A stretch of DNA of 64,000 nucleotides from Polytrichum commune (lineage: Eukaryota > Streptophyta > Polytrichopsida > Polytrichales > Polytrichaceae), in the NCBI GenBank assembly GCA_950295325.1, contig OX485803.1, forward strand, positions 73,981,554-74,045,553, given 5' to 3'. Positions 11,651 through 34,126 of this stretch are shown piece after piece. How positions within the stretch are numbered: the stretch's first letter is position 1; each line of letters starts with the position of its first letter. Made by a program: the position numbers and the translations under genes. The notes beneath the pieces are model-generated. The model was not told the DNA's origin. It made no database searches and saw only the letters and a list, made by a program, of their open reading frames with translations.

Positions 11651-12066
11651 CTCTCTACTCTTATTATTTACTGTCTACTATTTACTATTTATTGTCTATT
11701 ATTTATTTTTTACTACCTATGGTTTATTACTTACTTCCTATTATTTATGGTCTACTATCTATTATTTATTTTTATAATATTTAATTTATTTTTAATGTAT
11801 TTAATTTAATTTTTATAGTATATTATTTACTATTTATGGTCTTTATTATTATTATTTACTGCTTATAGTATATTATTATTATTTATGGTATGTTATTATG
11901 ATTTACTGTTTATATTATATTATATACTAATTACAACTATTGTTTATAATTTATTGTTTATATAATATTATTGAATACTTATGGTATGTTCTTATTATTT
12001 ACTGTTTATAATATATTGGTTACTATTTACTGTGAAATATTTCATGTTTATTATTTACTATGTACT
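11650..12066. repeat. AT-rich degenerate simple-repeat tract
   Basis: About 400 bases built of variants of TATTTACTGTTTATTAT. It follows the SINE-like block, as a similar AT tract (33060-33480) does in the second CACTA element. Confidence 0.8.
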
Positions 12067-12376
12067 ATTACAATGCGTTAATGTTGGATGAATGAAAGAT
12101 ACACTTGAATGCGGTAATTGCCTCTCTCCTACCTTAATAGTGAATGAAGAAGGTGACTCACATCTAAGTCTAGATCTAGCTAGAAGATATATAAAACTAA
12201 TTAAAAATAAAACATTCCTTCACGGACCTTTTGCATGACAACAAAGTGAGATAACTCTCACACATGTCAAAAATATGTCACGGAACTCAAAATTCGAGCG
12301 CGGAGCTCAAAACTCCAACACGAAAGTTTTTTGTGTCATGGGCCACATGTCAAAGTGACCCTCCTTCCTTGTAGTG

Positions 12377-13204
12377 CCAGTGAGCAATTATGATTCATAA
12401 AGATCGTTATTTCCAGTGTCAAAATTCCGAGCTCATATAAGAAGTCAAAGTGAAGATTTGTCTTTCTCTAGATAGCAACCCAACCTTGTTTTAATTACCT
12501 AGCTTGTAATAGGGTCCTTACTATTGTGCACATAGTCCAATGTCATTGTAAGACGTGTTTTTGGTGTCCGCTCTTAACTACAAGACTAGCCATATACCAC
12601 TCAAATATGAGCGTCTACATAAGAATGATTTACACTTATGGAGATGCACAATCTAACAAAAATAAGAATCTAATTGCCATGGCAAGCTTCCAAGAAAGAT
12701 AGTGTCCTAGAAAGTTATTGAATGCTAATCATGAGCAGTCACTCATCCAAATGGCTAGCACTTCTAGCAACTCCCTTGTGTGTTTCCACCAATGCAAAGT
12801 GCATTTCATCCATAATTGATTGCTCATCGAAGAGCATGAGGGTTATCACAACTGGTCAAACATTCCATCTATGGAGGTACAAATTCATTCATATCAGATT
12901 TTCTCCATGAGTCGATCAATTATGATTGATAACTTGCTCCCGGAGGAGGATGACTTGTTGCTCCCGCAACTCATCATCCATTCTCCTATTGTTGGTTATC
13001 TAGTCCATAGAGGAGTCTTTGGACAGCTTTCACCCTTCAGATTTTTGATACACATTTCGAGTATATCAACAAACTATCACCTGCTATTCAAATGATCAAC
13101 CCCATGAAGTCCTGTGTAACAAGTGTATTGAACACCAAAGCCATTAGATATGTTGTTGTTTTTTTAAATAAATACAATTCTCTCTTCATGAGGTGTTCCC
13201 TTGA
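12377..13204. other. Intergenic, no gene seen
   Basis: Downstream flank of the receptor kinase gene on its 3' side; probably holds its 3' UTR close to 13204. No other exon or element is recognisable. Confidence 0.4.
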
Positions 13205-22051
<8,847 letters not shown>

Positions 22052-25000
22052 TGGACCTTATACCCTTCAGGCCATCCTTCACAAGCACAATCATCGATCA
22101 CAACCTGTACGATGTCAGATTAACGATTCACAGTGACGAGGAGTTCAAGCATAATTCAGTACTCACACCAATCATATGTATAATCTCTAACCTTCAACAG
22201 GAGTTACCAGCTTAGACGTTGCCCAGCGTCGACTTGAACATACTTAAGATACTGTAATTTACCAAGGGTGATGACCATCAACGTTTGTGAGTGTCTTCGG
22301 AAGCTTAAAGTACAACTGTGCTTAGAAGCTATTACTGGCCGGTGTTGTGCAGCCGGTCATTCCATTTAGAGCTTGCTCTTGACCCCCCAGCGTTACTTAT
22401 GAACCCTAAAGCAGGAGCAGAAGGTTTTCAAGCAAAAGCTTCGACTATGGACACCATTCGCTTTAGTTCGCTTCTCGCATGAGCTGGCTAAACATTCGAC
22501 ATCATCTGACATAAGGTATTGTGATGATTCTCGATTGTGTCACCCAGGCCGCAGTTGCCTTCTTGCAAAATACTGACGGTACTCATAATTTGGTCTATAG
22601 GTACTCCAAGTGCTGTCTGAGAGGAGCCCATATGTATCTCTCTCGGTAGCTGAGGAACGATTCAACAGTTCAATTAATGTCTCTCTCCTCGGACTCAGGA
22701 TGTCCAATTTCTCAAACCACGAATCATGTACAGATTCCTTTCACCCACGCATGGTGCCGAGTCGCCTGCTAATTGTATTGATTACAGCAACCACTGGCAA
22801 CAACTGATCCTCCTGCACCTGGCCTCTCCGTCACCTGCTGCTGCTCCTCCAAGTCAAACTGCAGCCTGCCTCTCGAAACATTCAAAGCAGTTTCGGAAGG
22901 TAATTAAAGATGCTACCTTCCGTGGAAGACCCATCTACGTTACATGAGCACCTCCTCATGTTCTAATAGAAGGTTGTTGCGAGCTAAGTAGGTCTCTCCT
23001 TCCTTCCTTCCTCACGTTGATTCAAATGAGCCTCAAGTCCAAGTCCCATGCCTCACCTCCAAAAGTGTTGCCATGTAGGCATCCATAACATACTTGGGAC
23101 TCATGACTTGGGACCATGTGCGAAGTGTTAAGTGGTAAGTACCAACTTCCCTGCTCTCAATAGTTGACATTGCACATATTGATCTCAAGTGACTTGGGAC
23201 TTGGGACATGTGTGAACCAACCCTCAAAGGCTAGGCACATGGCTTGGGCTTCCACATCCCAGGCGGCCCTTGGCTATAATATTTTAAAATAAAAATATGA
23301 ACACAACAATAAAATTTTGTAGTAAAAACACATATATTTTTACTAGTTGGTAACACATATACAATGTCTTAAAGTTTACTAGGTTGGGGTTAAACATAGG
23401 TTGTGTTTTTACTACGTTTTGCAGCATGCACGATGACTTGTCTTGGTTGTAGCATGGAGTTAGTTGCACATAACTGCTGCCCAATTGGTTGCATGACCTC
23501 CCAAGTCAGTGTTTGCGAACTAGAGTAGCCCAATTTTGAGCCATGTGCCTAACCCTTCAGTATAGTACTCAAATGTCAAGGCTACAGATCATTGTTCAAG
23601 ATTGAAGTCTTCAATGCCCTTCAAACGCAATTTGGCCCTTCCAAATATACATCTCTCAAAATAACCCTTCAGAACGCAACCCCAAATTGAAAATGAAGAC
23701 GTCACTTGAAGTCCTCAATATCACCTGCCCACCATAAGAACCAACAAGCGTAAGGCATTGTCACTACAAGAAGTGGAGTTAGATGGTTGAATCTTGATTT
23801 TTCACATTGTACTAGAAACATGTACCATACAATTCATGCACAAGTTTAACATGAATTTTGTATTTCATTACTATATTCTTAGATTGACGTCTTGGATTTG
23901 AACGAGCCCTTCAACTGAAAGGCTGAAATTTGAGAGCCCTTCAAAATGAAACTCATACGAGGGCTTCCATCTTGAACGCTGCTTCAGATCATATAAAGTG
24001 CCCTGCATAAAGAAACGAGCTCAGCATGATTCAGGAAAAAGTTGAACTTTTTTCCAATCAGAGTATGTGGATCACTACAGGAGGAAGCCTTTCGATGTGA
24101 TTGCCTGACCGCATGCATGTTGTGAGTTGGCAGTATGAGCAGAATATCCAGACATTGAGATAAGTTTTGTATTACATTTAAAAGTCTGTGTGGTTGATAG
24201 GTTAGTTTGAATCCTTTCCCAGAGTAAGTTTAAAACATGAATCAGAACCTGAGTCATGTTGATAGAAGTAACATTCTTCGATGAGAGATGTGTATCGGAA
24301 CACTGTCTGTCTCTGTTGCTAGCTGTTCCACAGAACAGTAAATGTGATTCACACAAATTTGTGAAGCAGGATGATGACGCATTATGATTTTGTTACCAAA
24401 TCTAAGGATTGATGTAATAATACTAGTATGGGTCCATACTGTCTTGACCCTTTGCACATGTACATAGGATGCATCACTCTCCCCACCTTTCCATAACGAT
24501 GGGGAACAATTATGAGGTGACAGCCTCACCGACAGTGGGGGGACGTTATGAACATTGGGAACGTTGGAGGATCACTGTTAGCATTTTTCCTTGATACAAA
24601 TGTTCTTTCATACTTATGTACTCTCACTCTGTATACAAAATCATGACATTTTACATTGAAAGAGACCCATTTTTTTTGAAAAATCTGAATGATACGATCT
24701 TTGAGGCCAAAATTCATATTACCAAGAATACAACATTTGGATAATACGACACTTTTTTGTGCAACCAAACGTGTCTTTATAAAGAGAGAGAACAATGCAC
24801 TAAACTTTATAGTAGCATCATCAATTCTATTTTTCTTGCTCAATACTAATTATAAACCACCCATGTAGTGTGGGTGTAGTGTCACCAACACTAAATGTAA
24901 ACCTAGCATTATTTTTCATTTCTTGTGAAAAACTTTGGGCATTAGAGATTTACAATGTTGCAATTACTCATACTTACTAAGTGATATTTCATCCAAATTT

Positions 25001-25868
25001 CAATCATCCGTGATAATATTTCTTCACAAGATAGTTAGGATGCAAAATACACCAAACTTTGTTTGAACAATTGGCATGGATTTCATCCAAATTTCAATCA
25101 TCCATGGTAGTGGCCATAAACTTATTCAAAGGTTGTATCATTAGAAAAGTGACCACAGTGACATAAAATGCCATACGACATTGAACACACTTTTTAGGTT
25201 GTTGTTTCACCCTTAGGTCAGAACATGGGGGCCTCCGTTAAACTAATGATCAACAAATATAAACATTCTCTTTATGTTAGTGCCTTGTGTTAATAGTTTG
25301 CCACTTGGTAAAGAATGTTCATATTTGGCAAGGTGGGTGACTTAACCATATGAAGGGTGGGATAAATCAAGTTTGCCCATCCATCCCATATCACAACCAA
25401 GTTCCCATTTTTTTGCATGAGGAGACTCCCCACCACCCATATGAGAGGTCGATTCACATGGGGTTAGGCTCTTAAGGTTTGTTGGTGTAATTTAGTTTGT
25501 TTTTCTTGTTTTCCAACTTCTATTGATTAGATTTACACAACAAAATGCGTCTTGTCTTAGCAAATCTATAATGAAACATATGCAAAAATTGAATTGAAAA
25601 TCGAACCTCCCTTGATTTAGTTATGATTATTGGAAATGCATGTTTGTTGATTTCTTACCTAGATACATAGGTCCTCCCAATTGTGGTCATTATTGAGTAT
25701 ACATTAATTCTTTATGTTTGAAAACATAGTCTAGTCTCTAAACATGTGTCTTTATGATGTTTGCTCTTTGATCCTCACCAAACCACAACTGATCAAATCT
25801 AAGGGTCCGATTAAGAAAACGAGCCACTTAAGACCCATCTACCTTAATAACAATTAAATATTGTTCTC
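22052..25868. other. Receptor-kinase upstream region and long intergenic stretch
   Basis: The first few hundred bases are presumably 5' UTR and promoter of the minus-strand receptor kinase. Beyond this I see no exon with family signal. A CACTACAAGAAG string at 23764 looks like a CACTA terminus but has no partner. Open stretches at 22610-22947 and 24075-24843 have no recognisable content. Confidence 0.4.
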
Positions 25869-27495
25869 CCTCTTTAGTATGACACGTTTGGGAAACACAA
25901 AAATTGTTGTTTTGTCGAGGTGTCATCTTCTTGTTAATATGACAATTGGCGTAAAATTGTTATACTATTGAGAGAATACAAAAACATAAGCAACATGAGC
26001 TTTATATATATATATATATATATGCAACGAGTTTAAGCAGTATAGATTGTATGAAATAATAACTTATAACTACAAACAAATACAAATATTCTCAAGAACT
26101 ATTGAAATAGGAGTTCAAGATCTCTAGTGTTGCCTACCCAAGTTAGCAATTGCCATCTTATCTAAATTCCCTACTAGCATTTGAAAACTAATAATTTCAT
26201 TAACACCAAAATATAAAGATTTTCTAATAAGAAATTAGATAATAATGATGCATGATGTTTAGCATCACTAAACTTACCTGTAGGTGGAGCAACATCATTC
26301 ACATTTATTGAATGTTGATCAACATTAAGATCAAAGCCTTGTGCATAATTGATTCCCAAAGCAAAATCCACCAACTCATCAATACTCAATTCTAGCTCGG
26401 TAATCTCTTCCCATTCCATTTGAATATAAGTCTCGATTGACATCTCATCATCACCCAATCGCAACTTTGAAATCAGAGCACCAAGTTAATCTAATTCTTC
26501 TTGCATTCTATTCTTCTCCCTTTCATCAACTAGGGCAAAATCAACATTCCATGTTGTAGGTAATATGCATGCCGTCCTCCAACAATTCCCGACTATCTAT
26601 GCATCCAACTCACTTCATACTTCATAACTCCACATGATAGTATGTCTGATGTTGAAAACCACCTTTCTCGAGTCCTTCAATGTAGCATCATCATGTTGTG
26701 ATAAAACCCACTACAAAAGTTTGTTTTTGTACTAAATTTTGAAAGATGCTATTACACCTTGATCCAAAGGTTGAACTACGCTTGTAACATTGGGAGGAAG
26801 GAATACCAAAGCCATGTTGCTCAATTCCAAGGTTGAAAAACCACGAGACTTACTAACTTTGGTAGACCTAACAACATGTGAAGATGCATTATCCAAAATC
26901 ATAATCACCTTTCGATTTTGGCCTTTGAACTAATTGTTGAGATGCAAAATCCAAGCTTTAGATATATCCCCTTTCATCCAAGTTGTTTTCTTTGAGTGCC
27001 ACTGAACATACTCATGAGGTTGCCACCTTCCAAAGCATTGTGGTTGCTTAGACGTATAAATCACAAGCAGCTTCAACTTATCAATCCCACTTGAATTAAC
27101 AGCAAGAGCAAGTGTTACACGCTCCTTCTATAACTTCCGACCCTTCACCTTCCCTTATGCTAATGTTTTATTCATATGTGCTCTAAAATACAATCCAATC
27201 TCATTCATGTTGTAAACATCTTCAGGCTCATAATCTGACAAAAGAATAGGAAGGAGGCCACTCTAACCCTAATCAAGTCCATTCTACACTAGTAACCCTA
27301 ATTATCATTAAGTTCCCAATGATAAGTGAAGTTCCCAAGTAGTTCCCAAATGAAAATGGATATATTATAGATATACACAACATAGATAAAAGGAATTTCA
27401 GCATTAATCACCTCTTTAATATGACAAAACGGAGATTCTAAATATCATATTATCGAGTGTCGACTGTGTCGTAGTCGTATAAAAAAGGGAGTTTT
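25869..27495 (-). mobile_element. Decayed pogo-type (Tc1/mariner) element
   Basis: On the minus strand, 27243 down to about 26174 translates as a DDE_1 (CENP-B/jerky/pogo-like) transposase interrupted by several stop codons. Recognisable blocks are VYNMNEIGLYFRA (the NxDETGL region), KVIMILDNASSHV (second Asp, LDNAxxH) and LPPNVTSVVQPLDQGVIASF (third catalytic region). The first catalytic Asp reads Asn. The tail EMSIETYIQMEWEEITEL fits the acidic C-terminus of this group. The N-terminal helix-turn-helix part is missing. CTCCCTCTTTAGTATGAC at 25869 and an inverted CTCCCTTTTTTATACGAC ending near 27495 may be the termini; no TA duplication is certain, so the element bounds are tentative while the transposase identity is firm. 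Confidence 0.75.
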
Positions 27496-27852
27496 GAACT
27501 AAAAAGTTTGGTCGAGCAAACATGTGTCGTTAATATACCGAGGGTGTCGTATAAACAAGTGTTGTACTACAGAAGTCATATATGGATTTCTATATCTTTG
27601 TTAATATTCAAGAATGTCTCGTTGTTGGCTGCTGCTTGGGCCTCAGCATGTGACTCAACAGGAGTGCCTAGCCACACTGGCCCATTGCACCTGCAACAAT
27701 ATCGTGTAATTTATTGGCTCTGTCTGTAGGACAGAGACTATGCATCAACTTCTTCGTTTCAAGAGCAAATTTCCTAACCACTTTGTGTTCACACTTGGAC
27801 GTTACTTGTTCTTGTTATTTTTGGTCCACTGTATTTAATGTGGATGTTATCT

Positions 27853-27858
<6 letters not shown>

Positions 27859-27891
<33 letters not shown>
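27859..27891. repeat. (TA)n microsatellite
   Basis: Uninterrupted alternating TA of about 33 bases. A shorter one lies at 26003-26023. Confidence 0.95.
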
Positions 27892-27892
<1 letters not shown>

Positions 27893-28160
27893 TGCTCCAT
27901 TGAAAGAAACCTAGTTAACTATAGTTATTTTGGCAATTCTTGATTATTTATTTTTAAAAATTGGGTGATAAATGAGTAGCTTCAATCCTTGACCCGTATT
28001 TGAGAAGAAGGTGTACAAAATCCAAGAAAGGTTTGGTATAGTCAATAGCCATGGATTGGCATGAGCAAAGTAATCAGCTACAATTGTAGTCTTTCGATTC
28101 ATAGCAAAGGACAGAGCCTCACGTTTCTACCGTTGTTCTCGTTACTATACATGGTGTGTG

Positions 28161-28686
28161 GACCTATGATCGGGGAGAACTGGCAGTTAGTTACAAATGA
28201 ACCGGTTAAGTTTGAGAAATAATCAGTTGAAGTTCATGACTGCAGGAAAATTACCGATCGTTTTAGAGGAATCTATAAAATACACTTCATTTTAATAAAG
28301 GAAAACCGAAGGATGTCAACATGTAACCGGTGGGACTTGCAAACACTAGGGTCTCAACCGATTATGCTAAAAAATCTCCCCGATCGTTGGTGTGGACTAT
28401 TGTCTATGATCTATGATCTATGGTCTATGGTCTATGGTCTATTTAGCATGGTCAACAACAGTGCCCGGAAAGTTTTTGGGCATAGTCGGTCAAGATCTTT
28501 GTGATTCTAAGTCCAGACGGCTACATGTTGACATCTTCCGGTTTTGCTTTATTCATTTGAGGTATATTCTATAGATTCCCCTAAAATGATCGGTAATTCT
28601 CTTGAAGTCTCCAACTTCAACCGGTTATTTCTCAAACTCAATCGGTTCATTTGTAACTAATCACCGGTTCTTCCCGGACATAGGTC
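28161..28686. mobile_element. Foldback element with about 230-bp inverted arms
   Basis: The left arm (28161 to about 28390) begins GACCTATGATCGGGGAGAAC and is the inverted, diverged copy of the right arm (about 28455-28686), which ends in GGACATAGGTC. The centre is a short TCTATGG tandem (28391-28440). Long inverted arms with almost no interior suggest a foldback or Mutator-type (MULE) derivative. No flanking 9-bp duplication could be identified. Single arms of the same family occur at 37641 and 56375. Confidence 0.75.
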
Positions 28687-30160
28687 AAGAATATACATAA
28701 AGAAGACCTATGTGATTAGTTGTAGAGAACGGGAATCTTCATTTGGTTCTCTTGTAAAAAATTTAGTTGCATTTGAACTTTGATCCTGAAACTTGAAAAG
28801 ACAAGCTTTGTGATCTGGAATTGTGAGCCAAATGAGGAAATATTTCTCGATCCAATCTAGCAACTAGAATTGTTTGTAGAGTCAAATGTGTCATATACAA
28901 TCTAAGGGCCACATATCTTAATCTAGATATGTAAATTTGCAAGTTACAAGCTAGGGAATTGAGCATAGAAGATCAATAGAGCTCCGGGCATGTTACAAGA
29001 AAGCCATTACTTGAATTCTCATTGGTTGAGAGTGTCACAAACGCCTACTTTAGGTTTACATGAGGGTAGTTATGGACCACAACCCACAACATCTTTAGTG
29101 GATGAGACATTTACATGAAATCCCACATGGCAAGTATGGATAATGTTGACCATGATTTTAAAGAATGTTTTCGAGGTGGCTCTTGAATATAAGCCTGATG
29201 AAATATGTGTTGGAAATTTGGGTTTACACTAAGAACTTGTGCCCTCCAAAAAACTTTCGGCTATAGTTCATGGACTTCTCTATGGTCTCATCCAAAAAGC
29301 AGAGTACCATGGTCATTTCAAAACCATGGCCTAATGCCTTTGATGTTAGTAGAAAGGAATTTTATTGTACTCTTGCTACAAAGAGGTCGGACTGAATGGA
29401 CAGTGGTTGGAGCCAGATTCTGAACACCACTGCTGAGTCCACACAATTCAACATGCCATTCAACTCCTTCCTCGTACTACTACGTATACCCAACACTCTG
29501 CAGATCAAAATAAGTGTTTTTCCAACACCTAAAGAGCCAAAAAGTACTCACTCATGACTTGCTCACTTTTTCAAGTGACCCCAAGTGAACAAAAAGCGGT
29601 GACTCACTCACTCAAATAAGAATAAATAAAAAGAACATTAGTGCTTCATCATCTAACACTAACATGAATGGGAACCCCTTCTTCCTTAGCTTGATCATGT
29701 GTTATCAAGCTTTCAAGGTAAGGTTACTTCCTCCCTTACGGAAGATGGGCTCCATATGCCTAGCAAACCTATTAGTATTTTTAGAGGGGTGGGGGAGGGA
29801 TCGATTTTAGGATGGATCGATTGAGGTTTCTTTGTTGTCTAATTTCTTCTGTTAAGAAATAGGTATGTAAGGTATGATATTGAGATGTGATGGATGTGTT
29901 GTTTGGTGTATTGTTCGGGCAAAGTGTGTAGTTTAGGTTTGGGTGGGTCATTGACCAAAAGATATTCTTTTATGTGGTTGCCCATGTATTTTGTGTAGTG
30001 GATTGTATGATTTGCATGCCATAAAAGTGTATAGAGTTTATGGTTTAATTCTTCGGTGAATGTCCATTTGGTGACATATGAGAATTGTGTTTGGCTAAGT
30101 GCTTGTCCTTTGTTCTAATGTTCTCTAATTACTTAGGGATGTAGGTGACAAATGATGCCG
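28687..30160. other. Intergenic, no gene seen
   Basis: No family motif in any frame. The open stretch 29205-29423 (+) is not supported by splice sites or domain pattern. Confidence 0.4.
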
Positions 30161-31390
30161 TCATGTGATTTGGTTGGGTGCCATTTAGCCAATATGGTAT
30201 AGTATGGGTGGTATGTATACATGATATGGGGGTCAGTTTTGCCATAGCTTTGCCATAGTTGTGCCTTCGTTGTGAGTTGATCGGCTCTTTCATTGCCTAT
30301 TATGCCAATGTGGGCCCTAACCTTTGTATTTGGTCAACTATGGCTGATATGAGTAATTTGTTTGGGTGTTGGTGTTGAAATGACGGGTGGCTTATGTGGT
30401 CGTTTATTAGGTAGGTGTTCTTGAGGTTGTCTATGAGTATGTATACATCTTGGGGGTGTGACCATGTGGTTTTTAGTGCAATTAGTATGGCATATAGTTC
30501 CACTCTCAATATGTTTTGTAAGTTGGGGAGTCATTTTTGTTTTGAATCCGACTGTGTTGCCTACTCCATGATCATGTGGTGGTATAAATGATTTGTCCAT
30601 ATATATATATATACACACAATGTTGTGGGTGGTATTTAAGTGGGTGATGTGTGTATAGCGTCACTGGTGGAGGAGGTGGTGGGTTAATGGGTGTGTTGTG
30701 AGACATGCTTTTGAGAATTTGATGTTGCAGTTCATTGGCATGTGTTGTGTTGGGTTGGTTATTACGTGTATGTCATAGAGGTCCATTATACTAGGATTGA
30801 ATATGGTCCATGTTAGTTGATTCCTTGGGGGGGGGGGGTCTTTGGTTATGGATGTAGATGGTGGATGTGTAGCTAAATTTTTATGTTTAAAAGTATGTGG
30901 GGCATTTCGGATGTAGGGTTTTATTTTTATCGTATTTGACAACATGGTGGTGATTGTATCCATGTCATTGTGTTTTATGAGAGAGTTTGGTTCCATATGA
31001 TTAGATATTACTATAGTGGTTGATGTGGGGTGTTCCTTGGCCGCCATTCATGCCTAGTGTATGGCATTTGTGGTAGAGGTCCTTCAGTGGGGTAGGCTGA
31101 GAAATAATTTTCCATTTATAGGATTTTGTAGGGCATGATTTTGTAGAGCATGAGGAGTTGTGATTTTTCCACCCATTTGGAAATGGTGGTTGTTGTTGCG
31201 GGCTGTTGGCTTTAGTAGTGTTTTCTAATGGCTTGCGCTCCAAATTTGTCTTTACATGTGATAATTTTAATGGCCGTGATGGCTTGTATATGGTGCATTT
31301 TAATGACATTGTTTTGAGTATGGCCACTGGTGTTGTTGTGAGGTTGTTCAAGGGTGGGGTGTTAGTTGGGCATAATGATGCCGGCAATAA
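30161..31390 (-). mobile_element. LINE remnant with RNase H domain
   Basis: On the minus strand the block at 30509-30300 reads RVELYAILIALKTTWSHPQD, then DNLKNTYLINDHISHPS, matching the strand-helix region of the RNase H domain that plant non-LTR retrotransposons carry after reverse transcriptase. A shifted frame continues IGIIGNERADQLTTKAQLW, the C-terminal His/Asp part. The shift and the degraded Pro/Thr/Asn-rich frames upstream (31387-30661) show a dead copy. No reverse-transcriptase motif is visible. In-frame hydrolysis residues are only partly kept (for example DNL where many copies have DSL). Confidence 0.7.
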
Positions 31391-32645
31391 AAATTGGGCT
31401 TGTTAAAAGGGCTTCCCTAATTGTTTTTGGGAAGTTTTAAATTGCTTTGTAAAGTTTTCTAGAGTATGGTTTTTGTGATTGGGGTTTAATTTTGTTCCAT
31501 GGTGGTGATGTTATACATGTACAATATATTGAGGTATGTCATGGTTATTTTCTTTTTGTTCATTTTCATGAGCAAGGGTTTGTGTGGAGTGTAGAATTCT
31601 AGCTCTCCACAAGTTTGCATGGTAGGTGATACCCAATATTGACGCGGTGTGGTACTAAGTCAAGTTAAAGGGTTGTACGTGACCTAACTTCACAAAATCT
31701 TTATGAAATATTACAAATGAACAATCAATTCAACAATGTCGGTTTTTGTCATAGAGTTGGAGGGAAGTGCAGAACCTTGCTTTAACTTGCTCAACTCTTA
31801 AAAGTCCGATGCAATGCAGTGTGCTCTGGCTTGTACTTTGCATAATATAAGCTACACTAGAGGAGAGGCACCCATTACCAATCCCTTCAGAGATTCTGCA
31901 CCCGGATCTAGGGAAGTATAAGGCAATGCAATTTTTTGTACATTTAGGAAGATAGAAATTAGGAGGATTGTGAATTTAAGGTAATTTTACTTCTTAAATT
32001 GAAAATATTGTGGATTTTTTAAGCTGAAAATTGGTCTGAACATATTACCCATGTCTAGACTTTGCCATAACCGCTCATTTTGAGACGAATTCCTCCTCAA
32101 TTTAGCACTCAAAACCAATGACATGTGTTATGGCATTATTGATTCCAGCTTGATCGAAATTCAATCCTTTTGTACAATACTTTTAATGATAAGTTTTTAA
32201 AGATCTCATCTTGATACTTTATAATTAAGTACCTAACAAAACAACAAATGACACCATGAAAAAAAATAAAAAATAAAAAACACTATACTACTACTTTTAG
32301 GCGTTTGACCAAATTTTTTTTGGTTTTAGTATACTAGAACATTTTTTCCGAATACTTGACTGTGCTTGCTCCCTGTGCACTAATGTAGTTGACTTTTGGT
32401 GCACCCTACCACTATGGTTTATCTAGTGATAATGAGAGTATCCAGAGCAACTGTACATAGTGCATGCTCGACATCCTCGAGGTTAGAAACAGTGTTGGTT
32501 TGTTATAAGGGGCCTCGGCGGGTATGAAAAAGGGTATCAATAGGGTATTGAAAACCCGACCTGTCTTGTATCCGTTGAGTGGAAATCCGAAGCTTATTCA
32601 TGTTGTTCCGTGTATGTGCACACGGGTTACTGCGCCTCATACCAT
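31391..32645. other. Intergenic, no gene seen
   Basis: No supported exon. May contain the 5' end of the hAT element whose transposase lies at 34127, now split by the CACTA insertion at 32646, but no hAT terminus was identified. Confidence 0.3.
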
Positions 32646-33803
32646 CACTACAAGAAAAAACGGTTCCGTTCCAATAGAGTTCCAACAGAATTCTGTTGAT
32701 TCTACCTGTTGATTCGGAACTCTTGATTTGGAACAATTTTAACACATATCTCTTGATTGAGGCATTGATTACATGTCCAAGTTATACTAGTAAAATTTAT
32801 ATAAATTAGTAATTCCGCTCCTCACATCCCGGGCCTACACACCTACTACCAAGGACCACCTTGCCTAGCCTAGGCTAAAGGACCTAGCCACCTACCCAAA
32901 GGACATAGCCACCTACCAAACCTAGGCTAGGCCCAAAGGTGAAAGCCCAAGGGTATCGATCCTTGAACCTCTTGGCTACCGGGAGGAGGCCTTAGCCACT
33001 AAGCCACCACTCATCACATGATGCAGAACGAGTATGTAAGACATTTGTATAAAGAGGCCGTAAAATTTATAAAATTTTGTAAAATTTATAATTACATAAT
33101 TACATAATTACATAATTACATAATTACATAATTATATAATTACACTAATTACACTAATTATATAATTACAGTAATTACAGAAATTTGTAATTACACTAAT
33201 TACACTAATTATATAATTACACTAATTAAAGAAAATTGTAATTACTGTAATTACTGTAATTGTTTTTATTACTATAATTACTGTAATTTCTGTAATTACT
33301 TTAATTAGTATTTGCTGTAATTATTATTTGCTGTAAGCCTGTAATTATTATTTTCTGTAATTAGTAATTATTGTAATTACTTTAATTACTTTAATGAGTA
33401 AGTACAATAATTAGAGTAATTTCTAATTAGTAATTAAAGATACTATAAATAGAACAAAATTACAATCATTCACCATTTACTATAATTGTAAATTTAAGTA
33501 ATTAAAATAATTAAATATTGCAAATTAATCAAACTATTTAATTATTGTAAATTATAGGAATCATAGTAATTGATTACTTTAACATAATTAGTGTTATTTA
33601 AAAATTAAAATACAAAAATTAAAATTCCTCTGCTAAAATCAACAGATAAATGATCTTCCTCTGTTGAAATCAACAGATAAATGTTCCCTCTGTTGATTTG
33701 TGTCGCACAATGGATCCATTTCAACATTATTTTTCCCAAATCTGTTGAAATCAACAGAAATTAGTTGATTTTATGTTGATTCGGACTGCGATTTCTTGTA
33801 GTG
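32646..33803. mobile_element. Non-autonomous CACTA (En/Spm-like) element 2
   Basis: It starts CACTACAAGAAAAAACGG and ends ATTTCTTGTAGTG, flanked by a 3-bp duplication CAT (32643-32645 and 33804-33806). The 12-base CACTACAAGAAA terminus is the classic En/Spm form. Subterminal TGTTGATT/AATCAACA motifs repeat at both ends, as expected for CACTA transposase binding. The 1158-bp interior has no transposase: it holds a CCTAGG-rich body, a tRNA-like block (minus strand, about 33015-32940) and an AT tract of TAATTACA repeats (33080-33480). Confidence 0.92.
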
Positions 33804-34126
33804 CATATTGATATGTTTTCTCCTCAAGATTCACATTATTGAAACCAGTTGGCGGCATTTGTTGAGAGCAAGTACAGTAGGTTATGAGTGATGAGAAATG
33901 TTTGGTGTATTGTTAATGCAAAGAGAGTGCACTTCAATGTTGAGCGGAGTGGCTGTAAATGTAGGACGCGGAGTGGTTGTAATTTGTAATGCCGAAAGCG
34001 GGAGCAGAAATGGCCTGAAAAGAGTATGCCTCCTTCTTCTTGTTAAATTCTAGGTTTTGTGTTTTGTGATGCATTTCTTGTTGTGGCTTGGAAATCTGAG
34101 GTTGGGGTTTCTGCTGAGACATTTTC

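Larger units (their letters stand above)
11155..12376. mobile_element. Non-autonomous CACTA (En/Spm-like) element 1
   Basis: The left end CACTACTAGGTAAGAGGGTC and the right end, the inverse of CACTACAAGGAAGGAGGGTC, form an imperfect terminal inverted repeat, flanked by a 3-bp duplication CCA (11152-11154 and 12377-12379). CACTA termini with 3-bp target duplications define the CMC/En-Spm superfamily. No transposase is encoded in its 1222 bp. Inside are a TAGG/GGTAGG-rich body, a tRNA-like block and a long AT-rich simple-repeat tract, the same order as in the element at 32646. Confidence 0.8.

Noticed and set aside
23764-23776. CACTACAAGAAG, CACTA-like terminus
   Set aside because: No inverse partner with matching 3-bp duplication within several kb; the same holds for 44825.
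32940-33015. A functional tRNA gene on the minus strand
   Set aside because: A- and B-box-like motifs are present but no cloverleaf stem set or clear anticodon arm could be drawn; treated as SINE-like.
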